A DNA stretch of 64,000 nt from JBBRHH01 sp963788015. Lineage in GTDB: Bacteria > Planctomycetota > Phycisphaerae > Tepidisphaerales > Tepidisphaeraceae. A program made the translations under genes and the position numbers. Below the pieces are notes generated by a model that did no database searches, was not told the DNA's origin, and saw only the letters and a program-made list of their open reading frames with translations. This document shows positions 1-9,804 of the stretch, piece by piece; within the stretch, counting starts at the first letter, position 1, and the number at the start of each line of letters is the position of its first letter. The stretch is from NCBI GenBank assembly GCA_963788015.1, contig CAWBEY010000001.1, forward strand, positions 62,001 through 126,000. Direction: 5' to 3'.

Positions 1-199
1 TCTACCAGTACGCGTTGCTCGCGAAGAAGGCGGGCGGGTATTCCTCGGCGTATTCAGGCTCCATACAAACGCCACGGACATCCCAATGGACCATATTTCG
101 AAGGCTTCAACTAAAGGTGACGCGAACCTTTACATCATATGTCGCGACAACAAAGGGGATAAATCCGAATGCCATTCACTTTAGCGATTGTTCATAAGT

Positions 200-425
200 C
201 CGCGCCTGCCTGGTATACAACCTGGTGCATGCGGTGATGATCAAGGCCGCGCTGCAACAGGGGGTGGCGCCGAGCGGATCAGTTTCATTGATGCGGTCCG
301 CCGGCTTTCGTCGGCGGCGCCCGGCCAGGACCTGCCGGTGCTGGTGGTGAATCCGGTGCGACCGGGCCGCCGTGAGCCGCGTGTCAGAAAAGACCGCGGC
401 AGCGGCTACAGCGTGATGGCCAGAC
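200..425 (+). pseudogene. C-terminal remnant of an IS4-type transposase
   Basis: Two reading frames joined by a shift near 255 give the usual C-terminal end of an IS4-type transposase: LVYNLVHAVMIKAALQQGV, then RISFIDAVRRL, VLVVNPVRPGRREPRV and a basic tail. The catalytic core is absent on the left and the sequence beyond about 425 is unrelated. This is a decayed insertion-sequence tail without function. The family assignment rests on recognised C-terminal motifs only. No terminal inverted repeat could be identified. Confidence 0.6.
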
Positions 426-568
426 AGAGAATGAATCCCTCAAATATCACTCGCTTTTGCAACACCGCATCGTTGCCTCGATGCCGCTTCATCAACCTTT
501 CCCGGCTCCAACGGTAAGAGCTATCGAATCCCTCAACATGTTTTCTGCAACCCAGAAGGAACGCGAAG

Positions 569-2839
569 TTGAAAACTACGTCTTTGATCGTCGCACTTAG
601 TTTGCTGGTCATTCATCCCTGTTTGGCCCAGGCACAGGTTTCAAACATTGGGGGCATCCCACCAGCGGATGGTGTTTTGCAATATGTAAATCCTTTGCAA
701 GGTACAGATTCAGGATATGGCACCTCCAAAGACACCCAAAGTTATGGCAACTGTCTGCCGCTGATCTGCGCCCCTGGGGAATGTTAGACTGGAGTCTGCA
801 AACCGAAGGCGACGCCAGCCGCGGGTCTGTCGGCCAAGTGTTCTTTCATTACAAGCAGAAGCGAATGCTCGGTTTTCGAGTGACACGCATGCCCAGCCCC
901 TTCACTGCGGATTACGGCACCTGTTTAATCACCCCGCAAAGCGGCCCGTTGTCGGCCGAAACCGCCGACGTCGGTTCGAGCTACGATCTCAATGCCTGCA
1001 CTTTAAGACCCGACTACATGCGGGTCGATTTGAAAGACTCTGATATTGTAGCTGAACTGACTCCGTCCGAACGAGGCGGCGTGATGCGCTTTACCTTTGC
1101 CAACGCAAAGGAAGGCCGCATCTTCCTGGATCCCGGCGGCAAATTTTCCTTCGACGCGAAAACCCAAAAGGTCACGGGCTGGACCAAGCTGCACAACGGG
1201 CCGGCCGCCGGCGACTTCACAACCTATTTCGTCGGTGTCCTGGACCGCCCGATTACCAGCAGTGGCTCACATCAAAATGAGAAGAAAGCGAAAATCGGCG
1301 GCTACATCGAGTTCGATGTCACGAAGAACCCCGTCGTGGAGTTTCGCTTTGCGCAGTCGTACATCAGCATTGAGCAGGCGGAACTGAACCTGAAGACCGA
1401 AACATCGGGAGGCTTTGATGCGGTGCGGGCTGCTACGGCGGCCACATGGTTGAAGTACATGAACCGCATTTCAATCGAAGGGACTGTCGAGCAGAAGAAA
1501 ACATTCTACTCGTGTCTCTATCGCGCCATGAATTTTCCGCATCGTCTTTATGAGGTCGATGCCCAAGGCAAAACGGTCCACTTCAGTCCATTTGACGGCA
1601 AGCTGCATGACGGCGTCGAATACACCGATTCCGGCCTCTGGGACACCTACCGAACTCAGTTTCCGTTGTTTTCCATCGTCTATCCGGAGCGGCTGGGCGA
1701 GATTGTCCAGGGCTGGGTCAATGCCTTCCAGGAAGCGGGCAGACTCCCTGAATGGCCCAATCCCGGCGGCCTAAACGGAATGATCGGGACGCACGCAGAC
1801 GCAATGATCGCGGATGCGATCGTCAAAGGTGTCACGGGCTTTGACGTCAATAAGGCTTATGAAGCCATCCGTAACGACGCCTTCGGAACTGAGAAAGCAA
1901 GGGCGGGCCAGGCGGCCTATTTGAAGCTGGGGTTTGTTCCAATTAAAGGATCGGAGTATTGGGTTTCCACTACGCTCGACTATGCCTATGACGACTGGTG
2001 CGTGGCACAGGTCGCAAAAATCGTGGGTAAGACCGACGATTATGAGCAGTTGATGGCCCGCGCAGAACTATCGAAAACTCTGGGATCCGTCAGTAGGTTT
2101 CATGCGAGGCAAATCAGCCGACGGCGCCTGGGCCCCCACATTTGATGAATTTGCCTGGGGCGGCGCCTATGCCGAGGGCGGACCCTGGCAGGCCAGTTGG
2201 TCTGTTCAACACGACATTGCCGGCCTCGCGGGTTTGCTTGGCGGTAATGACGCTCTTGCTGCGAAGTTGGACAAGTTGGTAAACCAGCCGCCGACATTTC
2301 ATGCTGGCGGCTACAATCGGCCCATCCATGAGATGACCGAGATGGCGACCTTTAACATGGGGCAGTTGGCGCTGTGCAATCAGCCGGCATTCCATTTCCC
2401 CTATATGTACGCATGCGCTGGCCAACCATGGAAATGCGAGGCGTTGACGCGAAAGGTGTGCGACGAAAAAATCAATTCAGGACCCAGGGGCTTCCCCGGC
2501 GATGAAGACAATGGCTCCATGGGAAGCTGGTATATATTAAGTACACTGGGGTTTTATCCTCTGACGCCCGGGCATCCGTCGTATGTGCTAACCAGCCCCG
2601 CCTTCACCAAAGCGACCATCAGTCTGCCGGACGGAAAAACGTTTGTCATTTCGGCGCCGGCCAATAGCCCGACCAACGTTTACGTCCAGAAGCGGCTCAT
2701 CAACGGCACACCGTACACCAAGTCCTGGATCAGCCATCAAGCCATAACCAATGGGGGCGCCATGACTCTGGAAATGGGCGACAAGCCCGTGGAACGAGCG
2801 CTCAAAGATGATGAACTGCCGTATTCCGCGTCGCGTTAA
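569..2839 (+). CDS. GH92 family alpha-mannosidase, secreted (two apparent frameshifts)
   Basis: Glycoside hydrolase family 92 enzymes are calcium-dependent exo-alpha-mannosidases. The likely start is TTG at 569, with AAGGA about 8 bases upstream, and it opens a clear signal peptide (MKTTSLIVALSLLVIHPCLA). The GH92 opening (YVNPLQGTDSGYG) follows. Later landmarks are the GLWDTYRTQFPLF segment, GFMRGKSADG, FAWGGAYAEGGPWQASW, and the GDEDNGSMGSWYILSTLGFYPL block with its usual DNGS motif. The frame shifts near 772 (one C missing in a C run) and near 2058; bridging them restores a protein of about 755 residues, normal for the family. It is probably secreted and acts on mannosylated glycans. It stands alone between transposon debris and a remnant gene. 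Confidence 0.85.
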
Positions 2840-2878
2840 TAAACAGGAAAGGAATTCACCGAATCCTACCCCCTCTAA

Positions 2879-3139
2879 TGCTTCCACTACGAATACCGCC
2901 GCGCCTACGGCTCCCCCGAATTCGACCGCGCCCCCGTAAAGATCAATAAAGTGATCCTCTCCTCCGACCGCCTCCACGCCTCCCTCATCCTCCCCGAACT
3001 ATTACCCGAGCGCATCTACGTCCTGAACCTCAAAGACATCAAAGACGATCAGGCCCAACCCACCAAAAACCCAACAGCGTATTACACCCTAAACCGCTTC
3101 CGCAATGGCAGCACTGCCACCACGCAGCCCGTAGAGTAG
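2879..3139 (+). pseudogene. Remnant of a C-terminal domain of a large secreted planctomycete protein
   Basis: This open stretch has no start codon at its beginning and reads FHYEYRRAYGSPEF, then VNKV-like and LSSDRLHASLILPELLPE segments, and ends YYTLNRF plus a short tail. The pattern resembles the C-terminal beta domain that follows haem-binding or ThuA-like modules in large planctomycete secreted proteins. Only about 87 residues remain, so it is taken as a truncated relic. The family comparison is from memory of the motif and is tentative. Confidence 0.4.
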
Positions 3140-3819
3140 ACCAACAGAACGAGGCTGACAGGTGCAGCCCACCATTATGGCAAGCAAAACAAACCCCACC
3201 GGCTAACCACAAGCCCCTTTCGAAGGCCAACCGAAGGAGTGCGCAAAGTAAGAGTGCGCCTCGCCCAGAATATCTGCGCCAATCCTCGCCTCCTACGGCC
3301 TGCGCTGCTGTCCCCGCCAACCCCATCCCCTCCCTCGTCATCGCCACCACTGCTCCGTTGGAACTCCCCCCCCCGCGCACCGCATCAAGCCCCGCAGCGT
3401 CCTATGCCTCGCCAGAACCCAAGAAGCAGCCTTGCCTAATCACCTTCAACGAAGACCGGCGCCTCGTCCTGGCAAACGCGTAAAAGATCGCCTCTCCAAC
3501 CAAATTTCGACCAAAACTTCAAAGCCTACGAAGGCCAACAAATCCACTTCCCCGAAACGTTTCGATCAGAATCAGAGTATGTGGAGCGACACGGACAGAC
3601 GATATTTACTCAATCCTGACAGCGAGAATTTGGCGCACTGGCCGAGGGCGCAACAACCTAAGAATTTTGAAGTTGTCGATGTGCGAGATATTCGTTCTTT
3701 AGGTCTGAAGATAGACTGCTCCTGTTCATTTCCGAAAGAGATCAGCCTTATTAGCGTCGCGTGGACTACCTCGCCATGCTTCTTTAGAGAACATCAAGTG
3801 CTTTCATTAGGAGCTTCGA
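3140..3819. other. Degenerate intergenic region without a supported gene
   Basis: The left half is C-rich and of low complexity. One short in-frame stretch near 3500-3570 (FDQNFKAYEGQQIHFPETF) looks like a gene relic, but it has no start and is bounded by stops. Nothing else here can be supported. The sequence just before 3820 carries an AGGAG ribosome-binding site for the next gene. Confidence 0.5.
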
Positions 3820-5226
3820 ATGCCCAGTTCTGACGTTGTCGGCTATTGTTCATGGTGCTTAGAGCAATCATGGCACGAACTCGTGAAGCGGAATTACCTC
3901 CGTCGCAATGTCCACCAATGTCGAAAATGTAGAAACTTTACGCTCGCATGTCGCATCCCCGGTTGCGAGCACATGACTCGCAGTGATCTGCATCCTGAAA
4001 ATCAGCAGGAAGCTCACACCTTCTGGTCCAAGATCAACCCAGGGTGGGACAACGAACTGTGCGCAGTCCACGATGGCACGATCGCTTCATTCGAGGGGCT
4101 TTCGATGCAACTGGAGCATCTCCAAGAATATAAGAAAATATTTGAGCGGAAAGGTTATCACTTCTGGCGGGCCGGAAAGATTGCCTTATGCTCGGTCGGT
4201 GGGGCATTGGTGGTGGGGCCGCTCGCGTGCGTTGCGGCTCCAGCGATAGCTTCTTCGCTCGGTTCACTGGGCGTGCTTGGCGCCGCCGGTACGGGAACAA
4301 CGATTAGCTCGTTAAGCGGCGCGGCACTGAGCAGTGCGTCCCTCGCGGCCATTGGAGGAACGATGGCTACTGGGACGGCCGTGGTTACCGCGTTGGGCGC
4401 GGGACTGGGAGCAGTGAAAGGGGGCATGATTAGCAACAGCTATTTCGGACAGGTCAATGGGTTTGAAATCAAGCCGCTCAACAATGGGCGGAAGCATCCC
4501 ATATTATTTATCAACGGATTTCTATGTGAAGACTGCGACGACTGCGCCGACTGGCAATCTGGCGTCAAGGATCACTTCTCCACGCGCGCACAGCATTTGG
4601 TACGCTGGGAATCCAAAACGTTACGGCATTTGGGCAAACTCGCCTGCGCAGATGCGACTGGTGCAACGGTAGGTGCGATCGCTACTAAGTTGGCGGAGCG
4701 CACAACACGGATGGCAGGATCGAAGCTAAACCCCCTGACTTACGCTGCGTTACTCGCCGACTTGATTGGAAACCCGTGGTATTGCGCAATGCTGAAGGCG
4801 CAGATGACCGGCGTCTTGTTAGCCGATCTGCTTTGTCGCGTGAAAGATACCCGCTTCGTACTAATGGGCCACTCACTGGGCTGTCGCGTAATCTACTTCG
4901 CGTTACATACCTTGGGTACGAAACTTGATCGTTGCGTACAGGACGTCTACTTGCTGGGCGGTGCCGTTGGCCGTAGCGACACAGTTGGATGGCAACAAGC
5001 CGCCGAGGCAGTCTGTGGCAAGATCCACAACTGCTACTCTTCGAACGATGGTGTTCTGAAGTACATGTACAAATCCGCAAGTGCCTTTATGAGCGATCCC
5101 ATTGGAGCACGGCCAATCGAATGCCAACACAAGCGCATCTGTAACTGGGATGTCTCAAAGATCGTTGGTGGCCATATGTGCCACAAGAACGAACTGAGTC
5201 GCATTCTAACGCTCATACGATCCTAA
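3820..5226 (+). CDS. DUF726/TMCO4-like alpha/beta hydrolase with N-terminal zinc ribbon and hydrophobic glycine-rich segment
   Basis: This 468-residue protein has three visible parts. The N-terminus has paired cysteines (C10/C13, C34/C37, C44/C49) that could bind zinc. Residues about 122-210 are strongly hydrophobic and rich in Gly, Ala and Ser, suggesting membrane insertion. The C-terminal half has a nucleophile elbow (GHSLG, Ser352) with plausible partners Asp410 (SSNDG) and His452 (GGHM), giving a Ser-Asp-His triad. The arrangement recalls the DUF726 family (yeast and TMCO4-like membrane hydrolases). A lipase or esterase activity is inferred and the substrate is unknown. AGGAG lies 7 bases before the ATG. 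The gene looks less GC-rich than its neighbours and sits alone among remnants, which suggests acquisition by transfer. Confidence 0.65.
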   Translation: MPSSDVVGYCSWCLEQSWHELVKRNYLRRNVHQCRKCRNFTLACRIPGCEHMTRSDLHPENQQEAHTFWSKINPGWDNELCAVHDGTIASFEGLSMQLEHLQEYKKIFERKGYHFWRAGKIALCSVGGALVVGPLACVAAPAIASSLGSLGVLGAAGTGTTISSLSGAALSSASLAAIGGTMATGTAVVTALGAGLGAVKGGMISNSYFGQVNGFEIKPLNNGRKHPILFINGFLCEDCDDCADWQSGVKDHFSTRAQHLVRWESKTLRHLGKLACADATGATVGAIATKLAERTTRMAGSKLNPLTYAALLADLIGNPWYCAMLKAQMTGVLLADLLCRVKDTRFVLMGHSLGCRVIYFALHTLGTKLDRCVQDVYLLGGAVGRSDTVGWQQAAEAVCGKIHNCYSSNDGVLKYMYKSASAFMSDPIGARPIECQHKRICNWDVSKIVGGHMCHKNELSRILTLIRS

Positions 5227-5260
5227 TTGGCTTTGAGACCTAATATGGGTCGCTTTAAAG

Positions 5261-5447
5261 TCAGGTGCAGTCACCTTCGAAGATGCAATCGATGGCAACA
5301 CCGATCTTCCTCGGTTCGTCGTTGACCACTGTAAAGGCGCGCCAGCCGGCGACAGGCACACACTTTTGCCAACTAGTCCGCTCAGCTACGGGGAGTGCCA
5401 GGATTGGGCTGGTGTGAAGTGGCATAGGAGATTGTCACTTTATTGGG
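5261..5447 (-). pseudogene. Possible 3' end of an unknown gene
   Basis: On the minus strand a stop-bounded stretch of about 60 residues without a start codon has protein-like composition (WRAFTVVNDEPRKIGVAIDC near its end) and finishes at a stop at 5263-5261. No family is recognised. It could be the tail of a decayed gene or chance; the support is weak. Confidence 0.2.
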
Positions 5448-6239
5448 TTAGAGGGTCACCCAGCCCGATCTTCACTGAACCTTCCATCTCTGCCGCTTTC
5501 GAGATAAAACGAGGGGAGGAGCAAGGCCAGCTCCTGACACGAGGTATCGGGGGTTGCAGGCGTCATATCCGGTCGCCCCACACAGCCGCATGCGGCGCAA
5601 CTCTTAATCCATTTCTTCCACGAAATTCCCTACGGCAAGCCTATACAGTCATTTTAAATCTTTTTTCAAATCGTTCTGGACAACTCAAGCGGTAGCATAT
5701 AGAGTGTATACGCCTGCTTGCATACAACTCAAAGTGTACGCAATCGCCCAGGTAAGGAAACTTTAGACGGACGCCCTGTGTGGTGGTCTATCGAGTTAGC
5801 GTCTACTCACTCAGTGAGTTCCGAATAACGGTGGAAGCGGATTGGACCGCAAAGACGAGGATGGCCCGAGGAGCAGAGTTATATTTTGGGTTTTAGAATT
5901 CTCTGTGAGTGTTTAGACGCTATCGCCATCCATGAGCGTCTTCCCAAGCACGGTGAGTTCAGTTCGGCACCATCTGGTGCCAGATTGGATTCCCTATGCG
6001 TTGGCGAATACGTTCGTTATTTTCTCTCAAATTTCCCACTACCCTTATCAGCTGGAGGGTTCAAATCGAACCGATAAAGGCTGCGCAGAAAAGCGCGCAC
6101 CAGCCCACGCAAAATTCAGGTCAGGTCGCCGGAGCAGAAACAAATAGCACAGGGGCAACCGTATGAACCATGACAAACTCATCGATGCTTTGAACAGCCA
6201 TTTACACCAGAACGTCACCGAGGCACAACTGGTGGCCAC
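5448..6239. other. Intergenic region with no supported complete gene
   Basis: No convincing full gene is seen. At 6163 an ATG on the plus strand opens about 26 protein-like codons (MNHDKLIDALNSHLHQ and on) that run straight into the broken edge of the IS21 transposase near 6240. This may be the 5' end of a gene interrupted by the element. The rest shows no recognisable motif. Confidence 0.4.
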
Positions 6240-6851
6240 GGCGGCGCTGAGCCGATCAGTTCGATGCCGCTCCGGAACGCCGCCCAGTTCCCACAGGGCG
6301 TTCTGCAAGCCCTCGCTGAGGCTCTCGAAGCTTTCAGAGTAGCAGACGGTAAACGTCTCCCAGTTGGAGTAGGTCAGCACGAAGTGATAGACCAGGTGCT
6401 CGAAGGTCCGTCCGCCGATCGTCACGCCCAGCCTGGTCATGTGCGAAAAGTCCGACTGGCACAGCCGCCCGGGATGATGCACCTGGGCGAAAAACACCTC
6501 CCGGCCCGGACCTTCCAGGCCACGCCAGCGTTTGACCTGACGCTGCAGCGTTCGCAACTGGCCGTCGCCAAACTGGCCGGGATGTTCACGCTGCAACGCC
6601 TCCAACAAGGTCCTGGCCTCCAAACCGGGGTTCAACGCCAACTGCCCGGCCACCCACGGCCAGACCTGCGCAAACGGGTCGGCGCACGTTCGCCAGTCAT
6701 GCTCGGGCCGCACGGCGCTGGGTAGCTGACCCGAATCCCGATATTTTCGGGCCGTCTGCCGATCCATCCCCGTCTTGTCCGCCGAAACCTGCAACGACGA
6801 CTCCTTCTGCAACAACGACATCAGTCTCCTTACCTGGCCATCCGAAACCAT
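6240..6851 (-). pseudogene. istA: Truncated IS21-family transposase (IstA)
   Basis: IstA is the DDE transposase of IS21-family elements. The start is ATG at 6851, preceded by AAGGAG. The N-terminal helix-turn-helix region (SADKTGMDRQTARKYRDSG) and the early catalytic core (HHPGRLCQSDFSHM with the first Asp, then HRTDRLSAAV with the second) are readable. Similarity stops near 6240, so the last catalytic residue, the C-terminal half and the partner ATPase gene istB are missing. The element is therefore inactive. Its upstream terminal repeats are still present at 6912-6954. Confidence 0.85.
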
Positions 6852-6911
6852 GCTTTGAAACTCCTTTCTTGAGTCCAAAACATCGTCGCCGAACGCCAGT
6901 TCAACCGGCTG

Positions 6912-6954
6912 TTTTTAATTGTCGTCGGTGGGGGATTTTAATTGTCGCTGGACA
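6912..6954 (-). repeat. IS21 terminal end with duplicated transposase-binding motif
   Basis: The plus strand reads TTTTAATTGTCGCTGGACA at 6936-6954, and a shorter copy (TTTTTAATTGTCG) lies at 6912-6924. Read on the minus strand, the element begins TGTCCAGCGACAATTAAAA. TG/CA ends and multiple internal end repeats are typical of IS21. It lies about 85 bases upstream of the istA start in the expected orientation. The 19-base motif recurs alone at 46690-46708. Confidence 0.75.
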
Positions 6955-7571
6955 CAGCCTGCCCATAGCCGGTCGAAAGCATGTTGGTTCCACGTCAAAC
7001 GCAGTCGCTTTCCAGTCGAAAGGCAGTCGAAACAGTGTCGCTTTTAGGTCGGTTCTATGTCGCTTTGGGGTCGGTTTTCTCCAATGCTTTTACCCCAAAC
7101 CCACCATAACCCCTTGTCAATCCTCATCCCCCTCCTCCACCCCCACCTCAAACAAATTTTCGCGCACCACAAAACCAACATCCGACCCCCGCAGCCCCTT
7201 ATCTCACCAACCTCCCCCACCCTCCCCAGCAACCACCCCTCAAGCCACCGCCGCCGGCGGCGCTGGCAATCTCTCCGCCGTCGGATCACCCTGTCTAGCT
7301 AAACCGGCTTCGATCCTGCGGCGTCCTTCTTTTAATCATCCTTCCCGTGTCTTGCGCCGGACCGTCGTGAAACATTAGAATGACCTCATCTCTACGTCAC
7401 CAACGGCCGGCGCAGATCCGCTCGCACGTCGATGAGATTGGCTGGAACCCGAATCTGGGCCGACAACGGAGACGTCCGCGTCGTTATCGCCGCCGGTTGA
7501 TACGCCAGCAGGATCGACAAAAACAATGCTATCGTTATGGAACGTGAGCAGGCGTTGTAAAAAGTCTCTAA
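6955..7571. other. Intergenic region beside the IS21 end
   Basis: Positions 6980-7075 contain several degenerate direct repeats built on GTCGCTTT and GGTCGGTT, possibly mobile-element residue. 7080-7300 is C-rich on the plus strand and of low complexity. A short hydrophobic stretch on the minus strand around 7400-7560 (ITIALFLSILLAYQPAA) resembles a signal peptide but has no good start codon. No gene is supported. The hemD promoter must lie in the right-hand part but is not obvious. Confidence 0.4.
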
Positions 7572-8432
7572 ATGCCAAACCATTCTTCCAATTTGCCGCT
7601 GCCGCTTGCCGGCCGAACGATCGCTCTGGCGGAGACGCGCGATCTTGACGCCTTCGCCGCGATGCTCGAAGAGCAGGGGGCGGCCATCGTGCGCTGCCCG
7701 ATGGTGAGCATTCTCGACGCCCCCGATCCCGCTCCCGTCGAGCAGTGGCTTCGGGAGCTCGCGGAAGGCGACTTCACCGACCTCATTTTGTTGACCGGCG
7801 AAGGTCTTCGCCGGCTTTTGTCCGTCGCGCGTCGCACGCCTCTTTCTTCCGCAAATCCACAACTGACACTCGAGGCGCCGGTCCTCCAGGCGCTTGCGAA
7901 GGTTCGAAAGATCACCCGCGGCCCCAAGCCGGCCCGCGCCCTGACCGAAATCGGCCTGCGCCCTGACGTCGCCGCCTCGGCCCCCACCACCGAGGGCGTC
8001 ATCGCTTCACTGGAGCACGAGTCGCTTGAAGGCCGCTCATTTGGCGTACAACTTTACGGCACCCAGCCCAACGAGCGCCTGATCAATTACCTGCGCGAGC
8101 GCGGCGCCACGGCCAACCCCGTCGCCCCGTACATCTATGCCCAAGCCAGCGACGATCAGCGCGTGGTGAGCCTCATCCAGCAAATGGCGGCCGGGGAAAT
8201 TGACGTCATTGCGTTCACCAGCAAGGTGCAGGTTGAACGCCTGTGGGAGGTCGGCGAGAGTCGCGGGTTTGCGCCTGTCTTGAACGCCGGATTGGCCAGA
8301 ACGAAAGTCGCGGCGATTGGCCCGATTGCCATGGAAGAGTTGCAACGCCGCGGCATTCGCGTGGATATTTGGCCGCCAAAGAACTTCTTTATTCGGCCGC
8401 TGGTCAACCAGATCATCAACGCCTTCGCCTGA
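7572..8432 (+). CDS. hemD: Uroporphyrinogen-III synthase
   Basis: HemD converts hydroxymethylbilane to uroporphyrinogen III, the branch-point precursor of haem, sirohaem and cobalamins, in the cytoplasm. The 286 residues are near family size. Landmarks are the opening LAGRTIALAETRD, the LILLTGEGLRRLL segment, the domain-swap region with EGRSFGVQLYGTQPNERL, and the FTSKVQVERLWEV motif followed by KVAAIGPIAMEELQRRGI near the C-terminus. These fit the two-domain fold, although sequence conservation in this family is always low. The reading frame is intact. No other tetrapyrrole gene lies nearby. Confidence 0.85.
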   Translation: MPNHSSNLPLPLAGRTIALAETRDLDAFAAMLEEQGAAIVRCPMVSILDAPDPAPVEQWLRELAEGDFTDLILLTGEGLRRLLSVARRTPLSSANPQLTLEAPVLQALAKVRKITRGPKPARALTEIGLRPDVAASAPTTEGVIASLEHESLEGRSFGVQLYGTQPNERLINYLRERGATANPVAPYIYAQASDDQRVVSLIQQMAAGEIDVIAFTSKVQVERLWEVGESRGFAPVLNAGLARTKVAAIGPIAMEELQRRGIRVDIWPPKNFFIRPLVNQIINAFA

Positions 8433-8503
8433 CCTTTGCGCCCCGCTGCAACAACCATTGCCCGCCAGAGCAGCCCTTGCACGCCTTTTGCATCGTGCCG
8501 CAG

Positions 8504-9555
8504 ATGCTCCGCTCATTGGCCACATACGCTTCGGTCGTCGAATTTGAGGGTCCGGAGCGGTCGTTGAAGCTGTTTGGCATCCGGCTGGTGGGCCTGGATG
8601 TTGAAACGGGCAAGAAGATCCTTTTCACCCTGGTTTACATCGCCGTGATCATTCTGCTGGGCCGCCTGGTGCGCTGGGCTGCCCGGGGTGTCCTGGCAAA
8701 AGCCTATCAGGGCAAGCGGCGCAAACGCGTCATCTTCTGGGCGCGGCAGGGGATTCATCTTTTTCTCAGCATCCTTCTGGTTGTGGGCCTTATTTCCATC
8801 TGGTTTAACAACCCGGCGCCATGACCACTTTCTTCGGATTGGTGACGGCCGGGCTTGCGTTTGCGCTTCAGCGGGTCATCACTGCGTTCGCGGGATATCT
8901 GGTTATTCTTCACGGCGATACATTTAACGTCGGCGACCGCATCGTTATGGGCGGCGTGCGCGGCGACGTGATCGCCCTGGGCTTCATCCAGACCACCATC
9001 ATGGAGATGGGCCAGCCGCCCCCGGTGCAGGGCGCGCCGCCGGCCATGTGGGTTCATGCCCGGCAGTACACCGGCCGGATCGTCACCATCAGCAACGCCA
9101 ATATTTTCGAAGAGCCGGTTTACAACTACACCCGCGATTTTCCTTATATCTGGGAAGAGCTGATCCTGCCCATCTCTTACAAGGACGACCGTGACCGCGT
9201 CGAGCAGATCATGCTCGATGCCGCCCGGCGGCACAGCCTGCAACTCGAGCACGTCAATCAGGAGGCCATACAGGAAATGGAGCGGCGCTACTCGGCCAAG
9301 GTGTCTGAGCTCGTCCCGCAAGTCTATTTCCGCCTGACCGACAATTGGGTCGAGCTCACCGTCCGATTTCTAACCACAACCCATGGCGTGCGAGACGTGA
9401 AAGACAAGATGAGCCGGGACATCATGAAACACCTGGACAACGCGGGCATCGGCATTGCCTCCTCGACCAGCGAGATTGTCGGCTTCCCCCCCATCCGCCT
9501 AATCGACGAGCGCCAGCCCAAACACAGCCCGACACCCGGATCAATCAGGGATTAA
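8504..9555 (+). CDS. MscS-family mechanosensitive ion channel (one apparent frameshift)
   Basis: MscS channels open on membrane tension and release solutes during hypo-osmotic shock. The first part (from ATG 8504) has two hydrophobic helices (ILFTLVYIAVIILLGRLV and LFLSILLVVGLISIWF). After a frameshift near 8815 the pore helix and first beta domain follow: TTFFGLVTAGLAFALQ, then FNVGDRIVMGGVRGDV, which match the MscS signature. The C-terminal alpha/beta region ends around SSTSEIVGFPP. Joining the frames gives about 350 residues, normal for a compact MscS. Which solutes are released is unknown. Confidence 0.85.
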
Positions 9556-9619
9556 GCCGCCCGGACCCACAGGCACGGCCGTTGCACGTTCAACCCTTCA
9601 ACAACCGACAGGAGTTCTG

Positions 9620-9793
9620 ATGTCAAAAGACCAAACCCGCAAAGACAAAGATCAATCCCAATCCGCCAACGACGCCACCTCCCGCACCCCTCACCGCGCC
9701 AGCGGCGATGTTGATCCAGAAGATCGAAAACTCGAAGAGCACCGCCTCGGCCGGGTCGAGGGAGCGGATATCTCCGAGTCAGGCAAAGAATAG
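9620..9793 (+). CDS. Small hydrophilic protein of unknown function
   Basis: A 57-residue ORF starts with ATG at 9620, preceded by AGGAG about 6 bases upstream. It is highly charged, with a Lys/Asp/Gln-rich start (MSKDQTRKDKDQ) and an acidic second half (DVDPEDRKLEEHR), and has no membrane segment or cysteine. It resembles no family I recognise. It follows the mechanosensitive channel gene by 64 bases in the same direction and converges with the vWA gene on the other strand. Coding status rests on the ribosome-binding site and composition. Confidence 0.55.
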   Translation: MSKDQTRKDKDQSQSANDATSRTPHRASGDVDPEDRKLEEHRLGRVEGADISESGKE

Positions 9794-9804
9794 ACTGAGG
9801 GCGC

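Noticed and set aside
6055..6075. GGTTCAAATCGAACC, resembling a tRNA T-arm
   Set aside because: No matching anticodon or acceptor stems are found upstream, so it is not a tRNA.
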